Of a DNA stretch of 64,000 nt, positions 8,859 to 17,326 are shown one piece after another. The notes under the pieces were generated by a model. The model worked only from the letters and a program-made list of their open reading frames with translations. It ran no database searches and was not told the origin of the DNA. A program made the translations under genes and the position numbers. Numbering within the stretch: position 1 is the first letter of the stretch; each line of letters begins with the position of its first letter. The stretch is from Metaruminococcus_A sp050943475. Its GTDB lineage: Bacteria > Bacillota > Clostridia > Oscillospirales > Ruminococcaceae. Location: NCBI GenBank assembly GCA_050943475.1, contig JBMNPF010000003.1:62001-126000 (forward strand). Reading direction: 5' to 3'.

Positions 8859-8887
8859 ATGATAGCATAAACGATTCAAAAATGCAA
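8859..8887 (-). promoter_or_regulatory. rpmE promoter
   Basis: TTGCAT (8887-8882), a 17-base spacer and TATCAT (8864-8859) on the minus strand, about 85 bases before the GTG start. No Zur-like operator is recognisable. Confidence 0.6.
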
Positions 8888-8948
8888 GCATTTTTTGCTG
8901 GGTAAAACAGCCTTTTTCCGCAGCCTGCGCCGGCGGTTTTTTGTGCAG

Positions 8949-10664
8949 TTATGCCAGCAGCTTGTCAAAATCCGCCGCAAGTTTCTGCTGCAAGGCTTTG
9001 GCTTCCGCCTCGTCCTTGCCGGTGGTGGTGTAATAAACCTTAATCTTGGGCTCGGTGCCGGACGGACGGATAATCACGCTCGCGCCGCCTTCCAGACCAA
9101 ACACCAGCACATCGGATTTCGGAAGGGTGATTTCGGTTTCTTTGCCGGTCACAAGGTCAATGGTCTTAGAGACCTTGTAATCCGAGAACTCCAGCACCTT
9201 AAGCCCGCCGATCTCCTTCGGCGCATCGCCCCGGGTACGCGCCATAATCTCCGCCATCTTCTCCATGCCGGCGGCGCCCTCAAACCCAAAGTTGCCAATG
9301 CAGTTGTAGTAGTAACCATATTTTTTGTAGAGATTGCGGAAAGCGTCAATCATCCGAATCCCCTTAGCCTTGTAGAAGGCCGCCGCCTCGCAGATGAGCA
9401 TCGAAGCGACCACCGCGTCCTTATCGCGTACATAGGTGCCGGAAAGGTAGCCATAGCTTTCCTCAAAACCAAAGAGGAACCGCTCGCTTTCGCCTTTTGC
9501 CTCCAGCAGGCCAATCTGCTCGCCAATAAACTTAAACCCGGTCAGCACATTGATGAGCTGCACGCCGTAGTCCTCAGCAATGCGGTCGGCAAGGCGGGTA
9601 CTCACAATAGTTTTCACTGCAATCGGATCCTTCGGCATAGTGCCCATCGCCTTGCGCTCCCGGCAGATGTATTCCAGAAGCAGCGCGCCCACTTCATTGC
9701 CGGTGATGAGCACATACTCTCCGTCATCCCCCGGCACCGCAATGCCCATGCGGTCGGCGTCCGGGTCGGTCGCCAGCAGCAGGTCGGGCTTGTATTCCGC
9801 GCAGTCGCGCAGGCCCAAGGTCAGCGCCTCTTTAATTTCCGGGTTCGGGAAGGGGCAGGTTGGGAACTCACCGTTGGGCAGCTCCTGCTCTTTTACAACA
9901 TGTACGTCCTTGACCCCAATGCGGTCGAGGATTTTCCGTACCGGCTTGTTGCCCGCGCCATTGAGAGGGGTGTAGACCACCCGCAGCCCAGCGTCTGGAA
10001 TCAATTCCGGGTGGATGCTCTGCCGCTGTACGCAGTCAAGATAGCGTTCCAGCAGGTCGTCCTCAATGAATTCCACATTGCCCGCCTCCACCGCGGCGTC
10101 AAAATCCACCAGCCGGATATCGGTAAACAAATCCAGCTTGTTGATGCGCTCCAGCACCGCGTCGGCGGCGTCGTTGGTCATCTGGCAGCCGTCCGGCCCG
10201 TAAACCTTGTAGCCGTTGTACTTGGCCGGGTTGTGACTTGCCGTCACCATAATGCCCGCGTTACAGCCGAGTTCACGGGTCGCAAAAGACAGGCAGGGAA
10301 CCGGGCGCAGCTCTTTGTAAAGGTGGACATGAATGTCGTTCGCCGCCAGTACCCGCGCCGCTTCCTTTGCAAACACGTCGGATTTAATGCGGCTGTCATA
10401 GCTGATGGCAACCTTTGGATCCTTATACGCCGAATTGAGATACTCCGCAAGGCCCTGGGTAGCCCGCCGCACGGTGTAAATGTTCATCCGGTTGGTTCCG
10501 GCGCCGAGCACGCCGCGCAGGCCGGCAGTGCCAAATTCAAGGTCGCGGTAGAAACGGTCCTGAATCGCCTCATCATCCCCGTTAATCGCCGCAAGCTCCT
10601 CCGCCAAATCGCGGTCCTCCAGCGGCTGTTCCAGCCAGTGTTTGTACTTCAAATACTCCGACAT
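8949..10664 (-). CDS. Phosphoglucomutase / phosphomannomutase
   Basis: This 571-residue alpha-D-phosphohexomutase interconverts glucose 1-phosphate and glucose 6-phosphate (or the mannose equivalents), feeding sugar-nucleotide and polysaccharide synthesis. The phosphoserine loop TASHNPAKYNGYKVYGPDG (about residue 140), the metal loop DPDADRMGIAV (about 300), the sugar-binding GFEESYGYL (about 395) and the phosphate-binding RPSGTEPKIKVYY near the C-terminus are intact. ATG 10664 (MSEYLKYKHW) has GGGGG eight bases upstream and is preferred to 10679. It resembles the PgcA branch of firmicutes. Confidence 0.94.
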   Translation of the reverse strand: MSEYLKYKHWLEQPLEDRDLAEELAAINGDDEAIQDRFYRDLEFGTAGLRGVLGAGTNRMNIYTVRRATQGLAEYLNSAYKDPKVAISYDSRIKSDVFAKEAARVLAANDIHVHLYKELRPVPCLSFATRELGCNAGIMVTASHNPAKYNGYKVYGPDGCQMTNDAADAVLERINKLDLFTDIRLVDFDAAVEAGNVEFIEDDLLERYLDCVQRQSIHPELIPDAGLRVVYTPLNGAGNKPVRKILDRIGVKDVHVVKEQELPNGEFPTCPFPNPEIKEALTLGLRDCAEYKPDLLLATDPDADRMGIAVPGDDGEYVLITGNEVGALLLEYICRERKAMGTMPKDPIAVKTIVSTRLADRIAEDYGVQLINVLTGFKFIGEQIGLLEAKGESERFLFGFEESYGYLSGTYVRDKDAVVASMLICEAAAFYKAKGIRMIDAFRNLYKKYGYYYNCIGNFGFEGAAGMEKMAEIMARTRGDAPKEIGGLKVLEFSDYKVSKTIDLVTGKETEITLPKSDVLVFGLEGGASVIIRPSGTEPKIKVYYTTTGKDEAEAKALQQKLAADFDKLLA

Positions 10665-10713
10665 AATCAATGCCCCCATCTCAATATTTGTGACTTGACT
10701 TGTGCTGTTATTT

Positions 10714-11880
10714 CTAAGGGATTACATATCCCTCAAGTTCCAGTTCGGTCAGGGCCGCCTGCACTGCATCGGTCTGAGCGGTGTCCTCCACCATCGGCAG
10801 CAGCTCCGCTTCACCAACCTTAGGCTGAAACGCCGTCAGCACCTGCTTGGCAGCCTGCTGTATATCCGCTGTATCCAGCGCCGTTTCACCCACCGTCAAA
10901 CCAGACAGCGAACTAAAGTCCAGCAGCGGCGCCACATGTTTTGCGCCGAGCGCCGCCGGGTCGCCGCCGAACCAGGAGGCGTTTCTCCCAAACGACGCAG
11001 ACACCGGGTAGGAAATATACACCACACCCCCAGCCGCTTCCGCTTCGCTTTCACAGCGAGCAATGAAATTGGAAAGCGCCTGCTGCTGGCTTACACCCTC
11101 CGCCTCGGCTCCCATGTTGGCCGAAGAGAAAGTGCGTACCTCCGGGAATTCCACCTTGTGCCAGATCACCGTCTCAAAACCGGAGGCAATGACCTCATTC
11201 TGCACCGCAACCAAATAGTCACAGGCAGCCGCCTTATAAGGATTGAGCCACGGCTTGCCGCCGTTGTCCACAGAATTGTCCCACCAGGCCGAGCTGGTGT
11301 TTTCATACAAATAACCGTTGTTGCGCGCAACATTCGGCGCGGTTTTATCCATGAAAGCGCTGAGCTTTGCCACCGGCTTCAACCCGCTTGCTTCAATGGC
11401 GCCCGCCAGCGTGTTCAGGTCAAGCGCCCCTTCCGCCACTGCACCATACTCCGCTGCCTGCGGCAGTGCCGAAGCATACAAAAGCTGTCCGGCCGTATCT
11501 TTCAGTTCCACCACAACAGCGGTTGCACCGCTCTGTTTAGCCTGGTCGAGAAATGCCGAAAGCGCGGCCGGATCCTGCGCCGTTTCCAACGGCAGAGTCA
11601 CAGCCTTGAGCGCCGTATCCTCCGCCTGCGGTTCACTGGTATCCGACAGGCTGCCGGAACTCTCCGGCGGCGGGGTGGACTCTGACGAATCGGAGGACGG
11701 TACGCTCGGTTCAATCTCCCCATTGATAAAATCCATGAACGGGCCTGCAATGCTGTACCCAATAAAGCCCACCGCCGCAATGGCAACCACAAAAACGCCA
11801 ATCTTCAGTGCCGTTCTGCCGCGGCTGTTCCGCCGGCCGTAAATGCGGCGGTAGCGTTTAATCTTTCTCGGTTTCTTCAT
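10714..11880 (-). CDS. Putative glycoside hydrolase (PF13200-like), membrane-anchored
   Basis: This 388-residue protein has a very basic N-terminus (KKPRKIKRYRRIYGRR), one membrane segment (residues 26-48), a Ser/Pro/Glu-rich linker and an extracellular TIM-barrel-like domain (ATAVVVELKDTAGQLLYAS, GLKPVAKLSAFMD, WLNPYKAAACDYLVAVQNEV, VIWHKVEFPE). The order and motifs match the putative glycosyl hydrolase family PF13200 (DUF4015), whose substrate is unknown. The ATG follows AGGGTG. It lies 45 bases beyond the Rnf-like trio on the same strand and may share its transcript. Confidence 0.8.
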   Translation of the reverse strand: MKKPRKIKRYRRIYGRRNSRGRTALKIGVFVVAIAAVGFIGYSIAGPFMDFINGEIEPSVPSSDSSESTPPPESSGSLSDTSEPQAEDTALKAVTLPLETAQDPAALSAFLDQAKQSGATAVVVELKDTAGQLLYASALPQAAEYGAVAEGALDLNTLAGAIEASGLKPVAKLSAFMDKTAPNVARNNGYLYENTSSAWWDNSVDNGGKPWLNPYKAAACDYLVAVQNEVIASGFETVIWHKVEFPEVRTFSSANMGAEAEGVSQQQALSNFIARCESEAEAAGGVVYISYPVSASFGRNASWFGGDPAALGAKHVAPLLDFSSLSGLTVGETALDTADIQQAAKQVLTAFQPKVGEAELLPMVEDTAQTDAVQAALTELELEGYVIP

Positions 11881-11925
11881 GCAAACACCCTTCCTGGTCC
11901 TGTCCGCCTTGAAACTGCGGGCAGC

Positions 11926-12543
11926 TTAGTACGGAAGCTGATGCCCCACCAGCCCGTAAAAAGCCAGGGACAGCAGTCCAATGTAAATAAGCAGTACCGG
12001 AAAACCACGAAACGCCTTTGGTATCGCTTCGCTGTACAAATAATCATAGGCAACCGAAAGAAAAAACATGGCAAGCGCAAAACCCGCGCCAGCCCCAATC
12101 CCAAACCCAAGGGATGCTCCAAAGGAAAGTTTTTCCGAAGCCGCCAGCAATAGTGTGCCCAGTACCACACAGTTAAACGCAGTAATATGGATCATCGGCT
12201 TAACCTTTTCCCGCCACCGCTCCGGCAGGTAACCGCAGATCACCAGCGCCAGCAGGTACACCAGGCTGATAACCGCCGCATAAATGAGCGGGCGGAAATA
12301 GTTCGCGTTCGGCAGGTTTTCCAGAACCGGCTGCATAAACCAGGTGACAATGCCGGAAAGCACCGTAATCAAGGTCAGAATAAGCCCGAACACCAGGAGG
12401 TTGTTCTTTTTGCGGATGATCACCAGCGCGGTACTGGTGCCGAGCGCACGGGTAAAGATCATGTTCTCCACAAAGATCATCACCAGCGCCATGACAAAAC
12501 AGTCCGCCAAAAACGATCCGGTTGAGGTGAAAAACTCACTCAT
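11926..12543 (-). CDS. RnfA/RsxA/NqrE-like membrane protein lacking one cluster cysteine
   Basis: This 205-residue protein with about six membrane helices is homologous to RnfA (NqrE). Alignable stretches are FVENMIFTRALGTSTA, the second half-repeat HITAFNCVVLGTLLLA and the C-terminus FRGFPVLLIYIGLLSLAFYGL. In Rnf and Nqr, two cysteines of RnfA and two of RnfE hold an intramembrane [2Fe-2S] cluster. Here the first (LGLCP in E. coli RsxA) is LGTST, about Ser37; the second is kept (Cys125). I place the start at ATG 12543 after GAGGAGG. It overlaps rnfE by eight bases. No rnfB, rnfC or rnfG is nearby. Confidence 0.88.
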   Translation of the reverse strand: MSEFFTSTGSFLADCFVMALVMIFVENMIFTRALGTSTALVIIRKKNNLLVFGLILTLITVLSGIVTWFMQPVLENLPNANYFRPLIYAAVISLVYLLALVICGYLPERWREKVKPMIHITAFNCVVLGTLLLAASEKLSFGASLGFGIGAGAGFALAMFFLSVAYDYLYSEAIPKAFRGFPVLLIYIGLLSLAFYGLVGHQLPY

Positions 12544-13282
12544 GCGCGGCCACCTCCTCTTCCAGCTCTTTGGTCTTGTCATCCTCAACCTGCTCCGGTC
12601 CGGTGACCGGCAGGGTGAGGTAGCCAAAGTCGCCCGCCTCCTTGTCCGGTTCCGGGGCGTTGTCCGAAGCGGTCAGGTAGTTATTATATCTATGCAGCAG
12701 CGCCGCCAAAAATCCCAGCAAAATAAACCCTGCGAACGGCAGGAGAATCCCACCTACTGGATTCACAGCAAACGGCACCTTGACATCCCACAGCGTTCCG
12801 CTGCCCCAGATCTCACGAACAGCGCCCACCAGCGAAATCACCGCGAGGAAGCCCAGAATATGGCAGATGAGGTCGCCTATCATCCGCGGCTTGCTCTCCC
12901 TGTGGAACCGGGATTCACTCCGCCAGACAATCAACGAGTTTGTGATCATCAAGGGCAGAAAAACACCAATCTGGTACGATGCGCCCGGCAGGACGAGGTC
13001 AATGAGCATCGCCGTCGGGATATAAACCACCCCGGCAAACAGCACCCCTAGAATAACCCGCAGGGTATGGGGAATTCGCTTGGAGATAAAAGAGGTGGCA
13101 AACACCGTCAAAAAGGTAATGACGCCAAACGCAATTGAAAGGGCAACGCCGTTTTTCAGGCTGTTGCTGACAACCACCACCGGGGCGACCACCAATCCCT
13201 TCTCCAAAACAGTATTCTTGAGAAGGAATCCGTCAATCGCATCAAAAAAACTTCGGTTTTCCCGGTAAAAATTTCTGGTCAT
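12536..13282 (-). CDS. RnfE/NqrD-like membrane protein lacking both cluster cysteines
   Basis: This 248-residue polytopic protein is homologous to RnfE (NqrD). LLKNTVLEKGLVVAPVVVVS aligns with the LCPLLAV repeat, FLPLMITNSLIVWRSES with the IPLIVTNCIVVGRAE repeat, and GAVREIWGSGTL is the typical RnfE signature. Both cysteines that bind the [2Fe-2S] cluster in known complexes are replaced, by about Ala33 and Ser116. A charged C-terminal tail of about 40 residues follows the last helix. It starts on ATG overlapping the rnfD stop by four bases (ATGA), so the three genes are translationally coupled. Confidence 0.88.
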   Translation of the reverse strand: MTRNFYRENRSFFDAIDGFLLKNTVLEKGLVVAPVVVVSNSLKNGVALSIAFGVITFLTVFATSFISKRIPHTLRVILGVLFAGVVYIPTAMLIDLVLPGASYQIGVFLPLMITNSLIVWRSESRFHRESKPRMIGDLICHILGFLAVISLVGAVREIWGSGTLWDVKVPFAVNPVGGILLPFAGFILLGFLAALLHRYNNYLTASDNAPEPDKEAGDFGYLTLPVTGPEQVEDDKTKELEEEVAAHE

Positions 13283-14265
13283 ACCGCTCCTCCTTCCGGT
13301 TTTTCCGGCGGATCCGGCAGATCAGACGCCGTCCTGCCCTGCGCAAACCGCCGTGCAATCCGCACACCGGTACGGTCAAACGCCGGCGTCAGCGCATTCG
13401 CAAGCAAAAGCGGGTACAGCACCGCCATTTCGGTGGATCCAAGGTAACGCACCAACATGGTACCAAACCCTATGAATGCGCCGAACAGGACCTGCCCCCA
13501 ATGGTTTTTGGGCGAGGTCACCGGGTCGGACGCCATAAAGACAACCGCGAATACAAAAATGCCGCTGACCAGCTCGTAAGCCACCGAATGAAGGCTGTCC
13601 GCACTGGTGCGCGGAAAACAGAACGCCAGCAGAGAAAAAGAAATTCCGGCGCTGAACAAGATACGCCACGCCACCGTTTTGCGCACCATCAGGTAGAGCG
13701 CACATGCGGCAATAATCAGCACCGCCGTGGTTCCAATCGGTCCGGAGTAATTGATAAGCAGCGTATTCATGGTATTGATGTTCGGATTGCCGCCCGCCTG
13801 CAGGATAAACCCCGGGGAAGAGGTCATCGGCACGGCAGCCGGGTCGAGCAGCGGCACCCAGGTGTAGGGCGCCGGGTATTGAAACAGGTACCCCGGAAAG
13901 CTGATGGCGCAGAACGCAAGCCCCACCGCGGCAGGGTTAAAAATGTTCTTGCCGTTTCCGCCAAACGGGAACTTCGCCACCACAACGGCAAGCAGCATGC
14001 CGTAAATCGCTACCCAGTACGGCGTGGTCGCCGAAAGGCAGAGGGTAAAAATCACCGCCGTAATCACGGTGTTGCAATCCACCCGCTCCCCTTTCTTTTT
14101 GCCGAGCAGCCGCATGCAGATATAGTCAAACATCAGAGCTGCAAGCAGCGTCACCGCAGTCATAATCAAAACCCGGAAGCCATACAAATAGATCGACATC
14201 GCCAGCACCGCAAACAGTGTGACCATCATGTCCGTCTTCTGGGATTTCGAAGCTTTATGAATCAC
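13279..14265 (-). CDS. RnfD/NqrB-like membrane protein
   Basis: This 328-residue membrane protein is homologous to RnfD. GKNIFNPAAVGLAFCAISFPG, GPIGTTAVLIIAACALYLM, MASDPVTSPKNHWGQVLFG and LYPLLLANALTPAFDR align with the family. RnfD normally carries FMN esterified to the threonine of an S-x-A-T-P-L motif. Here the equivalent stretch reads AVPMTSSPG (Thr148), so flavinylation is uncertain. The start is GTG at 14265-14263, six bases after AAAGGAGG. It is the first gene of the rnfD-rnfE-rnfA group and is divergent from mecA; a TATAAT box lies about 40 bases upstream without a clear -35. Confidence 0.88.
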   Translation of the reverse strand: MIHKASKSQKTDMMVTLFAVLAMSIYLYGFRVLIMTAVTLLAALMFDYICMRLLGKKKGERVDCNTVITAVIFTLCLSATTPYWVAIYGMLLAVVVAKFPFGGNGKNIFNPAAVGLAFCAISFPGYLFQYPAPYTWVPLLDPAAVPMTSSPGFILQAGGNPNINTMNTLLINYSGPIGTTAVLIIAACALYLMVRKTVAWRILFSAGISFSLLAFCFPRTSADSLHSVAYELVSGIFVFAVVFMASDPVTSPKNHWGQVLFGAFIGFGTMLVRYLGSTEMAVLYPLLLANALTPAFDRTGVRIARRFAQGRTASDLPDPPEKPEGGAV

Positions 14266-14395
14266 GATGAACCTCCTTTCACAAGGCCACATAAAATACA
14301 TTATACCTAATCACCGGGGCGGCCATCTCCCCGGCGCGTCATTTTTGAACAATTCCGCGCGGCAGTTTCTGCCGCCGTCATTGGAGCTGAACACC

Positions 14396-14977
14396 TTGAA
14401 AATAGAGCTTGTAGACCAGAGGACGGTCAAAATCACCCTGAACGAAGACGACCTCGACGAAATGGCGCTCTCGTTCCAAGCCTGTGATGGCTCCACGTCT
14501 GAGACCAAGCAGGCTGTTCTTTCCCTCATCACCAAAATAAAGGAAGAAACCAAACTCGACCTAAACGGCGGAAAGCTGTTTATTGAAGCCTTTCCAGACG
14601 CGAACGGCGGCTGTGTGCTCTACGTCAACGTCATCGACCGCAGCGGCAGCGTCCTCCGCTCCAAACGAACCAACATTGAATTCAACACACCGCTCATCTT
14701 CCACTTTGAAGGCCTCCCCTGCCTGCTGGACGCCTGCAAACGGCTGTTCCACCAGTACAGCCACCTCATCCGTAAAAGCTCTCTTTACCTGCTGGACCAG
14801 ACCTATTATCTCACCGTCTGTTCCTTCCTCCGGACCGACGAAAAGCTCATCAAGCTGCTCGGGGAATACGGACGGTACTTCGGCAAAGGGGATATTAAGG
14901 TCTCGTTCATCAAGGAACACGCCAAGTGCATCATCGAGGACGCAGCGGTGGAAACCCTTGTGGATTACGTCTGTTAA
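14396..14977 (+). CDS. mecA: MecA-type adaptor protein
   Basis: This 193-residue protein of the MecA/NegRegMecA family is an adaptor that delivers substrates to the ClpC-ClpP protease. The N-terminus KIELVDQRTVKITLNEDDL and the C-terminal SLYLLDQTYYLTV ... EYGRYFGKGDIKVSFIKEHAKCII fit the two-domain layout. I choose the TTG start at 14396 (GGAG nine bases upstream), because homology begins there; an ATG at 14267 in the same frame would overlap the rnfD start on the other strand. The stop overlaps the convergent rpe stop. Confidence 0.85.
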   Translation: MKIELVDQRTVKITLNEDDLDEMALSFQACDGSTSETKQAVLSLITKIKEETKLDLNGGKLFIEAFPDANGGCVLYVNVIDRSGSVLRSKRTNIEFNTPLIFHFEGLPCLLDACKRLFHQYSHLIRKSSLYLLDQTYYLTVCSFLRTDEKLIKLLGEYGRYFGKGDIKVSFIKEHAKCIIEDAAVETLVDYVC

Positions 14978-15630
14978 TCCGCGCGCCCACGGAGCTGCCG
15001 CATGGCACGCTCCGGGTCCACGCTGCGGAACAGGTAGGAACCGGTTACCAGCACATTGGCCCCCGCTCCGGCGGCAAGCCCTGCCGTGCGGTCATTAATG
15101 CCCCCGTCCACCTCAATGTCCAGCGGGAATCCCTGTGCGGCGGCATACTGCCGCACTTCGTGAATTTTCTCCAGCATATCTGTCATAAAACTCTGTCCGC
15201 CAAAGCCGGGCTCCACCGTCATGACGAGCAGCATGTCTATTTTGGGCAGCAGGTGCAGAACATGACCGACCGGCGTGCCCGGGCGGATTGACATCCCTAC
15301 CCGCAGGCCGCATGCCCGAATCTTCTCAATCACCGCTTCCGGCTCGCACTCGGATTCATAGTGGAAGGTAATGCCGTTTGAACCCGCCGCTGCAAACCGC
15401 TCCACATAGGCAAGCGGGTCGCGGATCATCAAATGGGTGTCAAAAAACAGACTGGTTGCCGGGCGAATGCTCTTGACCACCGGCAGGCCAAACGAAATAT
15501 TGGGGACAAAGGTGCCGTCCATCACATCGATGTGCAGCATATCCGCCCCGGCGCGCTCCATCCGGGTAATTTCCTGCCCCAGGCAGGTAAAATCCGCCGC
15601 CAGAATGGAAGGTGAAATCTTTATTTCCAT
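14974..15630 (-). CDS. rpe: Ribulose-phosphate 3-epimerase
   Basis: This 218-residue TIM-barrel enzyme interconverts ribulose 5-phosphate and xylulose 5-phosphate in the pentose phosphate pathway. ISPSILAADFTCLGQEI, MLHIDVMDGTFVPNISFG, LFFDTHLMI, VEPGFGGQSFM and EVDGGIN contain the metal-binding His/Asp residues and the phosphate loop. The ATG at 15630 follows GGGGGTATT. It is convergent with mecA, with stops sharing bases. Confidence 0.95.
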   Translation of the reverse strand: MEIKISPSILAADFTCLGQEITRMERAGADMLHIDVMDGTFVPNISFGLPVVKSIRPATSLFFDTHLMIRDPLAYVERFAAAGSNGITFHYESECEPEAVIEKIRACGLRVGMSIRPGTPVGHVLHLLPKIDMLLVMTVEPGFGGQSFMTDMLEKIHEVRQYAAAQGFPLDIEVDGGINDRTAGLAAGAGANVLVTGSYLFRSVDPERAMRQLRGRAD

Positions 15631-15799
15631 AATACCCCCAGGCTCCGCAAAAAGCGGCGCCGCTTTTTTACACACTTATGATATTTTATTCTATAATAAT
15701 TTTAGCGGTTCGTCAACAAATCCGGGGTGGACAAACCCACTTTCTCCTTAAATTTTTTGTGAATTTCCGCTAAAGATACTGCTCTTCCGGATTTTGCGT

Positions 15800-15827
15800 T
15801 TGACAATTCTGCCGGTGGCGTTATACT
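15800..15827 (+). promoter_or_regulatory. Promoter of the aldo/keto reductase gene
   Basis: TTGACA at 15800-15805 and TATACT at 15822-15827, 16 bases apart, lie about 57 bases before the ATG. Confidence 0.75.
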
Positions 15828-15883
15828 GTATTTAGAAAGCAAGAAACCATCCACCAAATCAACAACGGAATAGGAGGCACACA

Positions 15884-17014
15884 ATGCAGAAGAAACACTT
15901 TGAAAAAATGGGCATTGACGTTTCACGCCTCGGTTACGGGTGCATGCGCTTCCCAACAAAGGCGGACGGCACCATTGACCGTGAAAAATCCCTGCAATTA
16001 ATCGATTACGCCTACCAGCACGGGGTCAATTACTTTGACACCGCCTACCGCTACCATGGGGGCGAGTCGGAACGCTTCGTCAAAGAGGCCCTCTCCCGTT
16101 ACCCGCGGGAAAGCTACAACCTCGCCACCAAGTTCCCCATCGGTTTTATGCCGGAGGAAACCGAAGAAGCTGTCTACAAAATCTTTGAGGAGCAGCTTGA
16201 AAAAACCGGCGCCGGCTATTTTGACTTTTACCTTGTCCACGGCCTCAACGCCACCAAAATTCAGCTCATGAAGGATTTAAAGCTCCTGGACAAGCTGGAG
16301 GAATTCAAGGCAAAGGGGCTCATCCGCCACATTGGCTTCTCTTTCCACGATACGCCGGAGGTTCTGCGCGAAATTCTCGACCTGTACGACGGATGGGAGT
16401 TCTGCCAAATCCAGCTCAACTACCTCGACTGGGATTATCAGGACGCCAAAGGCCAGTACGACCTGCTGACCGAACGCGGCATTCCGGTGGTGGTCATGGA
16501 GCCAGTGCGCGGCGGCGCGCTCTCCGACCTTTGTAAGGAGGCAAACGCCCTGCTCAAACAGCACCGCCCGGAGGATTCCATTGCGTCCTGGGCCATGCGC
16601 TTCTGCGGTTCGTTGCCCAACGTCCACGTCATTCTCAGCGGTATGACCACAATGGAACAGGTGGTGGACAACGTCCGTACCTTTGAGCAGTTTGAGCCGT
16701 ACTCCGACGAGGAATACAACATCATCGCAGAGGCGTTGGAGCTCCGGCGCAAAATCCGCACCGTGCCCTGCACCGCCTGCCGCTACTGCACCGAATACTG
16801 TCCGCAGAGCATTGATATTCCGAGCATGTTCTCCATTTACAACAGCTACATGTTCACCGGTTCCTCCTTTGCCTTTGACAAGGACATTCAGGCCGTCACC
16901 AGCGCTCTGCCGGAGGCCTGCATCGCCTGCGGCGCCTGTGCCGAACACTGTCCGCAGAAAATTGACATTCCCGGCCGCATGACCGAAATGGACGCCGCCA
17001 TCAAGGCGCTTTAA
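15884..17014 (+). CDS. Aldo/keto reductase with C-terminal 2x[4Fe-4S] domain
   Basis: This 376-residue NAD(P)H-type oxidoreductase begins with an AKR barrel (VSRLGYGCMRFP, YFDTAYRYHGGESE with the catalytic Asp/Tyr, LVHGLN, LIRHIGFSFHD, PVVVMEPVRGG). It ends with a ferredoxin-like domain, CTACRYCTEYCPQSIDIP and CIACGACAEHCPQKIDIP, that would hold two [4Fe-4S] clusters. This fusion is common in anaerobic Firmicutes, but substrates are unknown. The ATG follows TAGGAGG. It has its own promoter and terminator. A paralogue of the same architecture lies at 36068-37183. Confidence 0.93.
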   Translation: MQKKHFEKMGIDVSRLGYGCMRFPTKADGTIDREKSLQLIDYAYQHGVNYFDTAYRYHGGESERFVKEALSRYPRESYNLATKFPIGFMPEETEEAVYKIFEEQLEKTGAGYFDFYLVHGLNATKIQLMKDLKLLDKLEEFKAKGLIRHIGFSFHDTPEVLREILDLYDGWEFCQIQLNYLDWDYQDAKGQYDLLTERGIPVVVMEPVRGGALSDLCKEANALLKQHRPEDSIASWAMRFCGSLPNVHVILSGMTTMEQVVDNVRTFEQFEPYSDEEYNIIAEALELRRKIRTVPCTACRYCTEYCPQSIDIPSMFSIYNSYMFTGSSFAFDKDIQAVTSALPEACIACGACAEHCPQKIDIPGRMTEMDAAIKAL

Positions 17015-17028
17015 CCAGCTTTACCTCT

Positions 17029-17063
17029 AAAACCATTCTCCCGCCCGCCGGGAGGATGGTTTT
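17029..17063 (+). terminator. Terminator after the first aldo/keto reductase
   Basis: A 15-base-pair stem (AAAACCATTCTCCCG / CGGGAGGATGGTTTT, one G-U) with a five-base loop begins 15 bases after the stop and ends in TTTT. The following 17064-17326 stretch has no recognisable gene. Confidence 0.75.
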
Positions 17064-17326
17064 GCCCTGCCCCGGCAGCATTCCACCACATGCGGCGAAA
17101 TCCGCTACGCCCCGCGTTCTCTGCATAGAATCCAAAACGGCCCTGGTTCCGTAATTGGTACCGCCGGCTGGACTTGTGCAAACACGCCGTCGCGCCTTTC
17201 CCTTTTGCCGCACCGTGCCGAACAGCAAGCGCCAAAGCGGCTTCCCGTTTCGTCCGGCAAGCCGCATCCGCTTGCTTAAAACCATCTTACACTATTCCCA
17301 AATCCTGATTCGATTGGAAGTCAAAC

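Noticed and set aside
8895..10823. Long plus-strand open frame of about 640 codons opposite phosphoglucomutase
   Set aside because: It is a mirror of a GC-rich gene: no ribosome binding site, no recognisable domain, and the minus-strand frame has all phosphohexomutase motifs.
14311..14553. Candidate minus-strand small gene opposite the start of mecA
   Set aside because: No ribosome binding site, and MecA homology on the plus strand explains the conservation.
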